Source of the DNA: Blautia sp. MSJ-19
GTDB lineage: Bacteria > Bacillota > Clostridia > Lachnospirales > Lachnospiraceae
Direction of reading: 5' to 3'
DNA length: 64,000 nt
Assembly: GCF_018918125.1 (NCBI RefSeq)
Contig: NZ_JAHLQA010000009.1
Location: 1-64,000 of the forward strand
Position numbers and translations under genes: made by a program. Numbering within the stretch: the first letter of the stretch is position 1; every line of letters begins with the position of its first letter. Below, one piece after another: positions 12,507-22,382 of this stretch. The notes under the pieces were generated by a model. That model saw nothing but the letters and a program-made list of their open reading frames with translations, was not told the origin of the DNA and ran no database searches.

Positions 12507-12553
12507 ACAGGGACGAAGTTATTGAACATTTTGATCATCAACTTCGTCCCTGT
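12507..12553. terminator. Convergent-gene inverted repeat
   Basis: Perfect 14-bp arms (ACAGGGACGAAGTT and its complement at 12540-12553) with a 19-base loop between two converging genes. It lacks a long T-run, so termination is likely but not certain. Confidence 0.55.
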
Positions 12554-12557
12554 TACT

Positions 12558-13478
12558 TTACTGGCTCGCCTTCTGTTCTTCCCACTGAGCGATTTTGGAA
12601 ATATTGGCAAGTTCATATTCATTAAAAATTTCATTCTGCTGCGCATCAAAAACATCCGGATCAACCGTTCCCTGATACCAGGACTTGCTATTAAAATAAT
12701 CCGAAATATAATCTGTCACAAACTTCCGTCCATGTCGTGCATAAATCTCATTTTTTGCAAGTTCCAGCTGTTCCGCACTGTAGACCGAAATTTCTTCATC
12801 CGTCAGATAACGACTGCTGCTCTCCGGGAAGAAATACTCTCCTGTCTCAGCCGTATTCTGAGCCTGCTCTGCCGGCGTCGGTGTCGCTGTCGGATCCGGC
12901 TGTGCCTGTGTCTGTGTTCTGGTCATAATGCAACTGACATTCGGATATACTGCTGACACAGGCTCTGCTGTGCTCACACGCAGATACAGTTGTCCATTAT
13001 CAAATGTCAGATTTCCGGATGCCATATTTCCTGCACTGTCGCCAAATGAAAATGCTGCTGCTGTTCCAGCTACCTCTGCCGTCACATCTGCACTGACTGC
13101 CTGCGTCTGTCCGGCATCCGTCTGATAAAAACTAAATGTTACACTTTCCTGACTGATATCATAAATATTGATCGTAACAAGCCCGTCTTTGCTGTACCAG
13201 TAATTCCAGAAATCATCTGGATTGAAGCTTACCTTTTCTTTTGGAATCGGTGTTGGTGTTGCAGTAGGTCTTGGTGTCGGACTTGGAGACGGTGTTGCAG
13301 AAACTCCTGTCGGCGCAGCTGTCGGCAGATTTTCCAATGCCTCCAGTGCTTCCTTTTTGGCCCGGTCTTTCCGCTCACTCTCCCGAAAACCAGCCAGAAG
13401 AAGAACTGCCGCTCCAAATATGATAAATAAAGAAATCAGGATCATCAGCAGTACTTTCAGTCTGTTTTTTCTTTTCAT
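12558..13478 (-). CDS. Membrane-anchored YARHG-domain protein
   Basis: A 306-residue surface protein of unknown role. A short basic N-terminus and one transmembrane helix (VLLMILISLFIIFGAAVLLLA, about residues 9-29) anchor it, then a Thr-Pro-rich linker (about 52-80), a folded middle domain of about 110 residues, a second Pro-Thr linker, and a C-terminal YARHG domain (LAKNEIYARHGRKF, about 240-305). YARHG domains are extracellular and thought to bind cell-wall or sugar ligands. It follows fbp by 32 bases and may be on its transcript. Confidence 0.85.
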   Translation of the reverse strand: MKRKNRLKVLLMILISLFIIFGAAVLLLAGFRESERKDRAKKEALEALENLPTAAPTGVSATPSPSPTPRPTATPTPIPKEKVSFNPDDFWNYWYSKDGLVTINIYDISQESVTFSFYQTDAGQTQAVSADVTAEVAGTAAAFSFGDSAGNMASGNLTFDNGQLYLRVSTAEPVSAVYPNVSCIMTRTQTQAQPDPTATPTPAEQAQNTAETGEYFFPESSSRYLTDEEISVYSAEQLELAKNEIYARHGRKFVTDYISDYFNSKSWYQGTVDPDVFDAQQNEIFNEYELANISKIAQWEEQKASQ

Positions 13479-13510
13479 TCGTTCACCTCTGTAATTGCCT
13501 TTGTTGCCAT

Positions 13511-15466
13511 TTATTTCTTTTCTTTTATAATACCTTTGCGGTATGCATCAAGTAACTGTCGCAGTTCCTCAATACGTTCACGCAAAGCCCGCCCGGTATC
13601 GGTATCTCCTACCAGACGACGTTTGGATGTATAATGCACGGATACTCTGTTTGAGACAATATCGCTTTCTTTGGAAACCGCCTCCTCTTTAGATGTAAAC
13701 GGTTCATGCGCCGTAAGAACCAGTCCATACGAGTTATAGATCAGCGTATAACCGGCTATACCTGTCACTTTCTGATATGCTTTACAGAAACCGCCATCAA
13801 TGACGATCACCTTTCCATTGCATTTTACCGGACTTTCTCCATCTCCCTGATGTACCGGAACATGTCCATTGATAATATGTCCGGTTTCCGGATTCAATCC
13901 AAATTCATGAAGCATGCCATTCACCACTTCTTCATTTTCCAGAAGATGATAATAAGCACCCTTTGTTTCTTTGTGTGTATTTTTATCTGCAATAAAATAT
14001 CTCTCAAATGTGGTCATTTTATCCTTGCCAAATAATGGAGATGACGGGCTCGCCCAGATAAACCACAGGATGTCTCTGCCCTTACGCTGCTCTTCGCTGT
14101 CTACCGCATAAAAAGCTCTTCTTACATAGGACTCCAGAACATCATAGAGTTCTCTTCCCTTGTAAGTCTTTCCATAAATCTGGATTTCTTTCAGACTTCC
14201 GTCTTCATTCAGCGGGATGCATCCATGGAACAGCAGATTTCCATTATAAATTTTATAAAGACCACCTTTATCCAACAGGAGACGCATATGATTCTGAAGT
14301 TTTTCACAGTTGCGAAAAGCGGTTTCCAGTCGTTCTATCACGTCCTTTTCTCCCGGAGTCAGCTCATACGGATGCTTCCAGTCTATTGTCGGAAAAGCTG
14401 TATCCAGCAGCGGATACTCCTTTCCATCTGCCAGTACGACTGTTCCCTTTTCCGGATTGATCCGATGGAGCAGACAACGATCCTCCATATGGAACTCCCT
14501 GTGCCTGCGCAGAAGCTGTCCTTCCAGTTTAAACTGAATGATTGCGATCGCCTTGTGCATTTTCTGCCCGAGTTCTTTTTCAAGTGCATTATAATTAGAA
14601 GTTCCCTTCATCTCAAATGCCGCACATGGATCATCTTTGTAGACTTCCATGGCAAACGTAGCCAACGGAAGCATATTGATCCCATATCCATCTTCCAGAA
14701 TATCCAGATTACCATATCGAATACTGTTACGCAGAACAGTTGCTATACAGGCTCTCTGTCCGACTGCCGCTCCCATCCAGACTACGTCGTGATTTCCCCA
14801 CTGAATATCCAGCGAATGATACTGCATCAGACGATCCATAATAAAATGCGGTCCCGGACCACGGTCAAAGATATCCCCAAGAATATGCAGATGGTCAACA
14901 ACCAGTCGCTGAATCAGTTCTGCAAGTGCAATGATAAAATTTTCTGCACGCCCGATTTCAATGATCGTATTAACAATAGAATCATAATACGCTTCTTTGT
15001 CCAGAACTTCTGCCTTTTCTGTGATCAGTTCTTCGATCACATAGGCATAGTCCGGCGGCAGTGCCTTACGTACTTTAGATCGGGTATATTTAGATGCAGT
15101 TGTCTTGCACACTTCAATCAGGCGGTATAAAGTAATTTTGTACCAGTTCTCCATATCCTCTTCTGTCTTTTTGACAAGCTGGATTTTTTCTTTTGGGTAG
15201 TAGATCAATGTTGCCAGCGCTCGTTTGTCATTGTTACTCAGTGTATGTCCAAACACATCATCTATCTTCTTGCGCACCGCACCGGATCCATTGCGGAGCA
15301 CATGTGAAAACGCTTCATATTCTCCATGCAGATCCGACATAAAATGTTCTGTTCCTTTTGGAAGGTTCAGAATAGACTGCAGGTTAATGATTTCTGTTGA
15401 CGCCTTTCCAATCGTCGGATACAGCTCTGCAAGTCTTTGTAAATACCTTAACTCCTCTTTTTTCAT
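13511..15466 (-). CDS. fbp: Fructose-1,6-bisphosphatase class III
   Basis: Removes the C1 phosphate of fructose-1,6-bisphosphate in gluconeogenesis. The 651-residue protein is of the large Firmicutes class III, a metallophosphatase: MSDLHGEYEAF, GDIFDRGPGPHF, WGNHDVVWMG and the distal NGHVPVHQGD carry the metal ligands. The ATG at 15466 follows AAAAGGAGAGG at proper spacing; the ten upstream codons in frame have no such support. Confidence 0.97.
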   Translation of the reverse strand: MKKEELRYLQRLAELYPTIGKASTEIINLQSILNLPKGTEHFMSDLHGEYEAFSHVLRNGSGAVRKKIDDVFGHTLSNNDKRALATLIYYPKEKIQLVKKTEEDMENWYKITLYRLIEVCKTTASKYTRSKVRKALPPDYAYVIEELITEKAEVLDKEAYYDSIVNTIIEIGRAENFIIALAELIQRLVVDHLHILGDIFDRGPGPHFIMDRLMQYHSLDIQWGNHDVVWMGAAVGQRACIATVLRNSIRYGNLDILEDGYGINMLPLATFAMEVYKDDPCAAFEMKGTSNYNALEKELGQKMHKAIAIIQFKLEGQLLRRHREFHMEDRCLLHRINPEKGTVVLADGKEYPLLDTAFPTIDWKHPYELTPGEKDVIERLETAFRNCEKLQNHMRLLLDKGGLYKIYNGNLLFHGCIPLNEDGSLKEIQIYGKTYKGRELYDVLESYVRRAFYAVDSEEQRKGRDILWFIWASPSSPLFGKDKMTTFERYFIADKNTHKETKGAYYHLLENEEVVNGMLHEFGLNPETGHIINGHVPVHQGDGESPVKCNGKVIVIDGGFCKAYQKVTGIAGYTLIYNSYGLVLTAHEPFTSKEEAVSKESDIVSNRVSVHYTSKRRLVGDTDTGRALRERIEELRQLLDAYRKGIIKEKK

Positions 15467-15545
15467 AGTCCTCTCCTTTTTGTTATGGTAACACAAATAG
15501 ATATTTCCTCAGTAATTATTATTTTTTGCTGCTTGCTTTTCCTGG

Positions 15546-18500
15546 TCAGGCAATCACATCATCAAAAAGTGAAAACTGATTCGACTGAGGAATATCTCCG
15601 AAAATCCCAAGATCATCCATTAAATCAATCACTGTCTTGCTGACTTTTGTTCTGTCGCGGAAATCATCCTTTGATAAAAATTTGCCCTGCTTTGCCGCAT
15701 CAACTACCGCCTCTGCTGCCTTGTCCCCCATTCCGTCAATACAGTTCAGTGCCGGCATCAGTTTGCCGTCAATGATCTGAAAACGATTTGCCTTGGCACG
15801 GTAAAGATCGATCGGCATAAATTCCAGACCACGTGCATACATTTCCTGCACAATTCTCATATCTTTGATCGTATCCTGTTCTTTCTTAGATGCAGCATCT
15901 CCTTTTTTGCGAAGCTCTGCAAGATAAAAGTCCAGACGGTCACGCCCCATACACATCGTCTCATAGGAAAATGCGGTCGCACGGATACTGAAAAATGCCG
16001 CGTAATATGCCAGCGGTTTGAACACCTTGAACCAGGCGATACGCCATGCCATCATAACGTATGCCGCCGCATGTGCTTTAGGGAACATATACTTGATCTT
16101 TTTGCAGGACCAGATATACCACTCGGGAACATTGTGCTCACGCATGGTAGTCTCCCACTCATCGCGAAGACCTTTACCCTTACGTACAGCCTCCATGATC
16201 GTAAAGGCAAGGCTGCTTTCCACACCCATGCTGATCAGGTAGATCATAATATCATCTCGCGTACAGATCGCTGTGGAAATTGTTGCTTTTCCCTCTTCGA
16301 TCAATGTCTGCGCATTGCCCAGCCATACGTCCGTACCATGCGACAGTCCCGCAATACGGACAAGATCTGAAAAATATTTTGGTTTTGTATCAATAAGCAT
16401 CTGCATGGCAAAATCTGTACCAAACTCCGGCACACCCAGGCATCCCAGTTTGCAGCCCCCAATATCCTCTGGTTTGATTCCCAATGCATCCGTACTTGCA
16501 AATAAAGACATAACTTCTTTGCTGTCCAAAGGCACATCGCGGGCACTTAGCCCGGTCAGATCCTCCAACATACGGATCATGGTCGGATCATCGTGTCCGA
16601 GAATATCCAGTTTCAAAAGGTTTCCATCAATGGAATGATAGTCAAAATGGGTCGTAATGATATCACTGTTTTCGTCATTTGCCGGATGCTGGACCGGCGT
16701 AAATTTTTCAATCTCCACACCAACCGGAAGAACAATGATTCCTCCCGGATGCTGCCCGGTCGTTCGCCGGATGCCCGTACATCCCTGTACGATACGATTG
16801 ATCTCACAGTAACGTTTGTGCTGTCCGCGCTCTTCATAATAATTCTTAACATAGCCGAATGCTGTTTTTTCTGCAAGCGTACCGATCGTTCCTGCCTTAA
16901 AGGTCTGTCCTTTTCCAAAGATAACCTCTGTATAACGATGGGCATTTGCCTGATATTCACCAGAAAAGTTCAGGTCAATATCCGGCTCTTTATCCCCCTT
17001 AAATCCAAGGAATGTTTCAAAAGGAATGTCAAATCCCTCTTTGTTCATCTTTGCTCCGCACTTCGGGCATACTTTATCCGGCATATCGCATCCTGCCATG
17101 CCACCGAATTTTTTAACTTCCGGCGAATCAAAATCGCTGTATTTACACTCCGGACACAGATAATGTGGCGGCAGTGGATTTACTTCCGTAATACCGGACA
17201 TAGTTGCTGCCAGCGAAGAACCTACGGAGCCTCGGGAACCAACCAGATATCCATCTTCGTTTGACTTCCAGACCAGCTTCTGTGCAATGATATACATAAC
17301 CGCGTATCCATTGGAAATAATTGAGTGCAGTTCCTTATTCAGTCGGTCTTCTACAATTTTTGGAAGTTCTTCCCCATACATTTCGTGTGCACGGTTAAAG
17401 CAGATATCCTTCAGATCCTGATCCGAATTCTCAATGACCGGAGGAAATTTGTCCGGATGGATCGGAGAAATTTTCTCGATCATATCTGCAATCTTATTGG
17501 TATTGGTAATAACAACTTCTTCTGCCTTTTCACTTCCCAGATAGGAAAATTCCTCCAGCATCTCCTCTGTTGTGCGCAGATACAAAGGTGCCTGATTATC
17601 CGCATCCGAAAACCCGTTTCCTGCCATAATGATCCGTCGATAGATTTCATCCTGCGGATCCATAAAATGTACGTCACAGGTAGCAACAACCGGCTTCTTA
17701 AACTGGTCTCCCAGCTTCACGATTTTTTTATTGATCTCAATCAGATCCTCATTAGATTTTACACGGTCATTTTTTTCATCTGCGATCATAAACGCATTAT
17801 TACCAAGCGGCTGTATCTCCAGATAATCATAAAAATTGACCAGTCTGGCAATTTCCGGTTCCGGAGCATTGCGCAAAAGTGCCTGATACAGTTCTCCTGC
17901 TTCACAGGCACTTCCGATCAGAAGTCCGTCTCTGTGTTCAAGAAAAAGGCTTTTGGGCACACGTGGACGCCGCCTGTAATATTTAAGATGAGACTGGCTG
18001 ACCAGTTTGTACAGATTGACGCGCCCTGTCTCATTTCTTGCCAGAATGATTGCATGATAAGTTGGGAGTTTCTTAATCGTATTTACTGATACATTTCCAT
18101 GTTGATTTAATGCATCCATATCAAAGATATCCCGTTCTTTCAGCATTTCAACAAAACGTACAAAAATTTCTGCCGTACAGGCCGCATCATCTACTGCTCT
18201 GTGGTGATGATCCAGTGACACTCCAACCGCTTTTGCAACCGTATCCAGTTTAAATCGGTTCAATGCCGGCAGAAGGAAACGTGCCATACCTACTGTATCC
18301 ACGTATGTATATTCCTGTGCCAGTCCCTGTCTTCTGCAGTTTTCAATGATAAAGCTCATATCAAAGTCCGCATTATGAGCCACCATAACTGCTCCTTTGC
18401 AAAATTCAAGAAACTGAGGAAGAATCGTCTCAATCTCCGGTGCATCCATGACCATGGAATCATTAATGCTGGTCAACTGCTCAATCCTGTATGGAATCGG

Positions 18501-20021
18501 AACCTTCGGATTAACAAACGTAGAAAAACGATCTGTGATCACGCCATTTTCTACTTTTACCGCGCCAATCTCGATGATCTGACAGGTCAATGGAGAGAAT
18601 CCTGTTGTCTCGATGTCAAATACAACAAATGTCCCATCTATGGACTGCCCCTGACTGTTAGTTACAATCCCCTTCGTATCATCTACAAGGTAAGCCTCCA
18701 TGCCATACAGAACTTTGAAGTCAGAATCTTTCGGCACACATCCTCCCCATGCATCAAAACAGTGATTTGCCTCCGGGAATGCCTGTACAACACCGTGGTC
18801 AGTGATTGCAATTGCTTTGTGTCCCCATTCATAAGCACGCTTTACCAGATCTTTCGCCGTAGTAACACCATCCATATCACTCATTTTGGTATGGCAGTGC
18901 AGTTCCACACGTTTCTGCGGACTGGTGTCCATTCTGGTACTGCGAAAATCTGCAATCTTCTTGATTCCGGAAATCGATCCGATCGTCAGTTCGCTGTCAA
19001 AACGGTCAATTGTTGTGACTCCCTTAAATTTGAGGAATGCCCCTTTTTTTATTGATTCGGTGATCTCCGGCACCTGCTCATTACGCAGGAACATTTTGAT
19101 CACAATAGAATCTGTAAAGTCTGTTACCGGAAAGATCAGAATCGTCTTCTCATTTCGAATCTCCCTGGCTTCCACATCCATGACCTGACCACGGATAATA
19201 ACTTCTCCCATCTCACCGGTAATGGACTCCAGGTCGATCGTATCTCCCTCAAAGTCTCTTCCATAGACAACATCCGGATTACTGTCCTTACGAAATCCAC
19301 CATGGAACTCTCCACGCTGTCCTTTTTTTTCGAAAGTTTTTGCTTTTTGTTCCGTTTTGCCCTTTGAGTCTGCTTTTGCGCCATTCTTTTTATCCGCAGC
19401 TACCTCCTCTGGCTTTTCTTCCTGCACCGGTTCTGATGTCAGTTTGGCATGTTTCAGTACATTTGCAACTTCCTGTCGAATCTGCAATGCTGCATTCCTT
19501 CGGTATTTACTTTCTTCTGCTTCTACAAACTGCAGATTGATCTTAAGATTCATACCACAACGTTCACAGAATACCTTTTCCAGATATTCCATCAGAATCC
19601 CACTTTTTTCTCTGGAAATCACCGAATCCGGCAAAGTCAGAGCCATCTGGTCTTCTGACGGAAAAACAATCCGTGCACGTTTGAAAAGGTTATACTCCAG
19701 CATATTAAAATTTTTCAGCTCCACTTCCATGCTGGAACGATAAACCTCCAGAAAATTGGACGGTGAATACTGTTTTGACAAATGAAATCTCTCGATCACA
19801 GTCACCTGCATTTCCAATCCGGAAAAACATTGTCTCTCAATCTGATCCTCCAATGCCATAATGTATTTTTTGTGGATCCAGCGATCACTGTGGATATAAA
19901 CCCAAAGCCTCGTTTTCGCCGGATTACAGGAAACTCTTGATACCGTTACCATCTCCAGCCATTCTCGCAGCTGGTCTTTTACTTTCAAATTGGGAAATAC
20001 ATCGAAAAATTCTTTTTCCAC
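15546..20021 (-). CDS. polC: DNA polymerase III alpha subunit, Gram-positive PolC
   Basis: The main replicative polymerase of Firmicutes with built-in proofreading. The 1491 residues carry, in order, an N-terminal domain, an OB fold, a PHP domain (VELHCHTKMSDMDG) interrupted by a DEDDh exonuclease (VVFDIETTGFSPLTCQIIEIGAV), a zinc-binding segment (CPECKYSDFDS ... CPKCG), and the polymerase palm with PDIDLNFSGEYQ. It probably starts with GTG (AAAGG eight bases before). It lies 14 bases after ispG, the usual Clostridia arrangement. Confidence 0.98.
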   Translation of the reverse strand: MEKEFFDVFPNLKVKDQLREWLEMVTVSRVSCNPAKTRLWVYIHSDRWIHKKYIMALEDQIERQCFSGLEMQVTVIERFHLSKQYSPSNFLEVYRSSMEVELKNFNMLEYNLFKRARIVFPSEDQMALTLPDSVISREKSGILMEYLEKVFCERCGMNLKINLQFVEAEESKYRRNAALQIRQEVANVLKHAKLTSEPVQEEKPEEVAADKKNGAKADSKGKTEQKAKTFEKKGQRGEFHGGFRKDSNPDVVYGRDFEGDTIDLESITGEMGEVIIRGQVMDVEAREIRNEKTILIFPVTDFTDSIVIKMFLRNEQVPEITESIKKGAFLKFKGVTTIDRFDSELTIGSISGIKKIADFRSTRMDTSPQKRVELHCHTKMSDMDGVTTAKDLVKRAYEWGHKAIAITDHGVVQAFPEANHCFDAWGGCVPKDSDFKVLYGMEAYLVDDTKGIVTNSQGQSIDGTFVVFDIETTGFSPLTCQIIEIGAVKVENGVITDRFSTFVNPKVPIPYRIEQLTSINDSMVMDAPEIETILPQFLEFCKGAVMVAHNADFDMSFIIENCRRQGLAQEYTYVDTVGMARFLLPALNRFKLDTVAKAVGVSLDHHHRAVDDAACTAEIFVRFVEMLKERDIFDMDALNQHGNVSVNTIKKLPTYHAIILARNETGRVNLYKLVSQSHLKYYRRRPRVPKSLFLEHRDGLLIGSACEAGELYQALLRNAPEPEIARLVNFYDYLEIQPLGNNAFMIADEKNDRVKSNEDLIEINKKIVKLGDQFKKPVVATCDVHFMDPQDEIYRRIIMAGNGFSDADNQAPLYLRTTEEMLEEFSYLGSEKAEEVVITNTNKIADMIEKISPIHPDKFPPVIENSDQDLKDICFNRAHEMYGEELPKIVEDRLNKELHSIISNGYAVMYIIAQKLVWKSNEDGYLVGSRGSVGSSLAATMSGITEVNPLPPHYLCPECKYSDFDSPEVKKFGGMAGCDMPDKVCPKCGAKMNKEGFDIPFETFLGFKGDKEPDIDLNFSGEYQANAHRYTEVIFGKGQTFKAGTIGTLAEKTAFGYVKNYYEERGQHKRYCEINRIVQGCTGIRRTTGQHPGGIIVLPVGVEIEKFTPVQHPANDENSDIITTHFDYHSIDGNLLKLDILGHDDPTMIRMLEDLTGLSARDVPLDSKEVMSLFASTDALGIKPEDIGGCKLGCLGVPEFGTDFAMQMLIDTKPKYFSDLVRIAGLSHGTDVWLGNAQTLIEEGKATISTAICTRDDIMIYLISMGVESSLAFTIMEAVRKGKGLRDEWETTMREHNVPEWYIWSCKKIKYMFPKAHAAAYVMMAWRIAWFKVFKPLAYYAAFFSIRATAFSYETMCMGRDRLDFYLAELRKKGDAASKKEQDTIKDMRIVQEMYARGLEFMPIDLYRAKANRFQIIDGKLMPALNCIDGMGDKAAEAVVDAAKQGKFLSKDDFRDRTKVSKTVIDLMDDLGIFGDIPQSNQFSLFDDVIA

Positions 20022-20035
20022 GTTTTATGCCTTTC

Positions 20036-21091
20036 TTATCTTTCCCAGTGAAGCAGTTCTTCTCGCAAAGTATCCAGAAGCTGATCTTCCGGAACTTTCT
20101 TGACAATTTCACCTTTCTTGATCAAAAGTCCGACTCCAACTCCACCGGCAATTCCAATATCCGCTTCTTTTGCCTCACCTGGTCCGTTTACTACGCATCC
20201 CATAACAGCTACTTTTATATCCAACGGAATATCCTGTACCATAGCCTCTACTTTATTCGCAAGACCGATCAGATCAATGCGGGTACGTCCACAAGTCGGA
20301 CAGGATACCACTTCCACGCCGCCTTTGCGAAGTCCAAGTGTTTTGAGAATACGCTTTGCTGATTTGATTTCTTCCAGAGGTGCACCAGTCAGAGAGACTC
20401 GAATCGTATCACCGATTCCCTGTGAAAGAATGATGCCAAGTCCTACTGCTGATTTGATATTTCCGGAATACAGTGTACCTGCTTCCGTAATTCCTACATG
20501 GAGTGGATGATCTGTTTTTTCGGCGATCAGTTCATGCGCCTTGGCACACATCATAACATCTGAAGATTTAATACTGATCACAAGATTGTCGTAACCCATC
20601 TCTTCGATGATACGCACTTTGTCCAATGCACTTTCTACCAGTCCCTCAGCCGTTACTCCGTGATATTTTTCTACAAGTTCTTTTTCAAGAGAACCGCTGT
20701 TGACACCTACACGAATCGGAATATTACGCTCTTTTGCCACATCTACCACAGCCTGGATGCGTTCTGTACTTCCAATGTTTCCAGGATTAATGCGAATCTT
20801 GTCTGCCCCATTTTCCATTGCGGCAATAGCCAGACGATAATCAAAGTGGATATCCGCCACCAGCGGAATATGAATCTGTTTCTTGATCTCTTTAAGTGCC
20901 TGTGCTGCTTCCATAGTCGGCACAGCGCAGCGGATAATATCACATCCAGCAGCCTCCAGCTCCAGAATCTGCTTAACCGTTGCCTCTGCGTCTTCTGTTT
21001 TTGTATTAGTCATTGACTGAATCAGAATCGGATTTCCGCCTCCGATTTTTTTATTTCCTATCTGTACAACCTTTGTATGATCACGATACAT
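20036..21091 (-). CDS. ispG: Hydroxymethylbutenyl diphosphate synthase IspG (GcpE)
   Basis: Iron-sulfur enzyme of the non-mevalonate isoprenoid pathway, turning MEcPP into HMBPP. The 351-residue protein starts with the family's VQIGNKKIGGGNPILIQSMTNT; the cluster cysteines are in SCPTCGRTRID and in the later CVVNGPGE. It has AAGGAG at good spacing. It precedes polC as usual, but dxr and rseP, its common upstream partners, are replaced here by telA and xpaC. Confidence 0.98.
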   Translation of the reverse strand: MYRDHTKVVQIGNKKIGGGNPILIQSMTNTKTEDAEATVKQILELEAAGCDIIRCAVPTMEAAQALKEIKKQIHIPLVADIHFDYRLAIAAMENGADKIRINPGNIGSTERIQAVVDVAKERNIPIRVGVNSGSLEKELVEKYHGVTAEGLVESALDKVRIIEEMGYDNLVISIKSSDVMMCAKAHELIAEKTDHPLHVGITEAGTLYSGNIKSAVGLGIILSQGIGDTIRVSLTGAPLEEIKSAKRILKTLGLRKGGVEVVSCPTCGRTRIDLIGLANKVEAMVQDIPLDIKVAVMGCVVNGPGEAKEADIGIAGGVGVGLLIKKGEIVKKVPEDQLLDTLREELLHWER

Positions 21092-21110
21092 TTCTTTCTC
21101 TCCTTTTTGT

Positions 21111-21150
21111 GAAAAAGCGGAGCTGTCGTTGTTTCCATAACAGCCCCTTT
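21111..21150 (-). terminator. Terminator-like hairpin between telA and ispG
   Basis: Minus-strand GGGGCTGT ... ACAGCTCC stem followed by GCTTTTT, just after the telA stop. It would partly separate xpaC-telA from ispG-polC. Confidence 0.6.
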
Positions 21151-21161
21151 CCTTTATATCC

Positions 21162-22334
21162 TCAGTGCTGAATTTCCAGCAGCTTAGCTTTCAGTTCATT
21201 TTCCATGCGAAGCATTTCCGTCTCAGCAGTCTGGCGTTTCTCTCTGCCTTCTTTCTGAATCTTCATGACATCATCCAGCGTCTGGATCAGATCTGCATTT
21301 GTTTTCTGCAGAGTTTCCATATCTACAATGCCACGTTCAGATTCTTTTGCTGTTTCCACTGATGCCATATGAAGTTTTTCTGCATTTTTGCGAAGCAACT
21401 CATTTGTCAGATCTGACACCTGACTCTGTGCCTGTGCTGCCTCTGTAGAATGTGCAATGCCAAGAGCCAGCACCATCTGACTCTTCCACAGAGGAATCGT
21501 ATTGACCAGTGTTGTCTGAATTTTTTCTGCCATCATAGTATCGTTATTCTGTACCAGTCGAATCTGCGGTGCTGTCTGCAGTGAGATCATTCTGGTCAGT
21601 TCCAGGTCATGCAGTTTTTTCTCAAAACGTGCACACTTGCTGTCCAGATCCTTTGCAGCCTGTGCATCCTCCGGAAGCCCGGTCATGCGTGCTTTTTCTT
21701 CCAGTTCTTTAAGTTTCCCGCCACGTGTCTGTTCCAGGCTCTGCTTTCCTGCCTGAATATACATGGAAAGCTCTTTGAAATACAGAAGGTTCTGCTCATA
21801 CATTTTATCCATCATCGCAGAATCTTTCAACAGACGAACCTGATGTTTCTGCAGGGCATCTGCAATTTTCTCTACATTTGCCTCTGCCTTGTCATATCTG
21901 TTTTTCAGGTTCTCTACTTTATTGGCCTGCTTTTTAAAAAATCCAAACAGGCCTTTTTCCTCTTCCGCATCAAACCCTTTGAGTTCACCGACAACTCCGG
22001 AAAGAAGTTCCCCTACTTCTCCCAGGTCCTGTGCCCTTACATTCTTCAAGGCTTCATCAGAAAAATCAGCCATCTTCTTCTGTGTTCCTGCCCCATACTG
22101 CAGCACCTGTGTCACATTTTCCACATCAATCTTTGCTGCAAATTCATCTACCATCTGCTGTTCCTGTAGTGTCAGAACCGTCTGTGCCATCTTTTTCTGT
22201 ACCGGATCCATTTCCGGTGCGGTCTCCATCAGCTGTCCCTGTACATCCGGTTTCTTTTCCGGCTGCTGTACAAAATCCGGCTCCAGTGTCAGAGATGGCA
22301 TTCCTGTTTCTGCCTGTTTCATTTCGTCACCCAT
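21162..22334 (-). CDS. TelA-family toxic anion resistance protein
   Basis: A 390-residue, largely coiled-coil cytoplasmic protein of the TelA/KlaA family, known for tellurite resistance and cell-envelope stress; the molecular activity is not known. Features seen are long heptad-rich helices (about 120-250 and 320-390) and the family segment NDTMMAEKIQTTLVNTIPLWKSQMVLALG. It follows xpaC by 48 bases, the usual pairing, with AAGGAG before the ATG. Confidence 0.92.
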   Translation of the reverse strand: MGDEMKQAETGMPSLTLEPDFVQQPEKKPDVQGQLMETAPEMDPVQKKMAQTVLTLQEQQMVDEFAAKIDVENVTQVLQYGAGTQKKMADFSDEALKNVRAQDLGEVGELLSGVVGELKGFDAEEEKGLFGFFKKQANKVENLKNRYDKAEANVEKIADALQKHQVRLLKDSAMMDKMYEQNLLYFKELSMYIQAGKQSLEQTRGGKLKELEEKARMTGLPEDAQAAKDLDSKCARFEKKLHDLELTRMISLQTAPQIRLVQNNDTMMAEKIQTTLVNTIPLWKSQMVLALGIAHSTEAAQAQSQVSDLTNELLRKNAEKLHMASVETAKESERGIVDMETLQKTNADLIQTLDDVMKIQKEGREKRQTAETEMLRMENELKAKLLEIQH

Positions 22335-22382
22335 ATCATTCTCCTTATTGTGTTCTGTGCCCCGTGCACTCTTTGTATCTCT

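Noticed and set aside
14225-15130. 301-codon plus-strand frame opposite fbp
   Set aside because: Antisense shadow of the class III fructose-bisphosphatase; its composition (Cys, His, Ile-rich) is that of a reversed gene.
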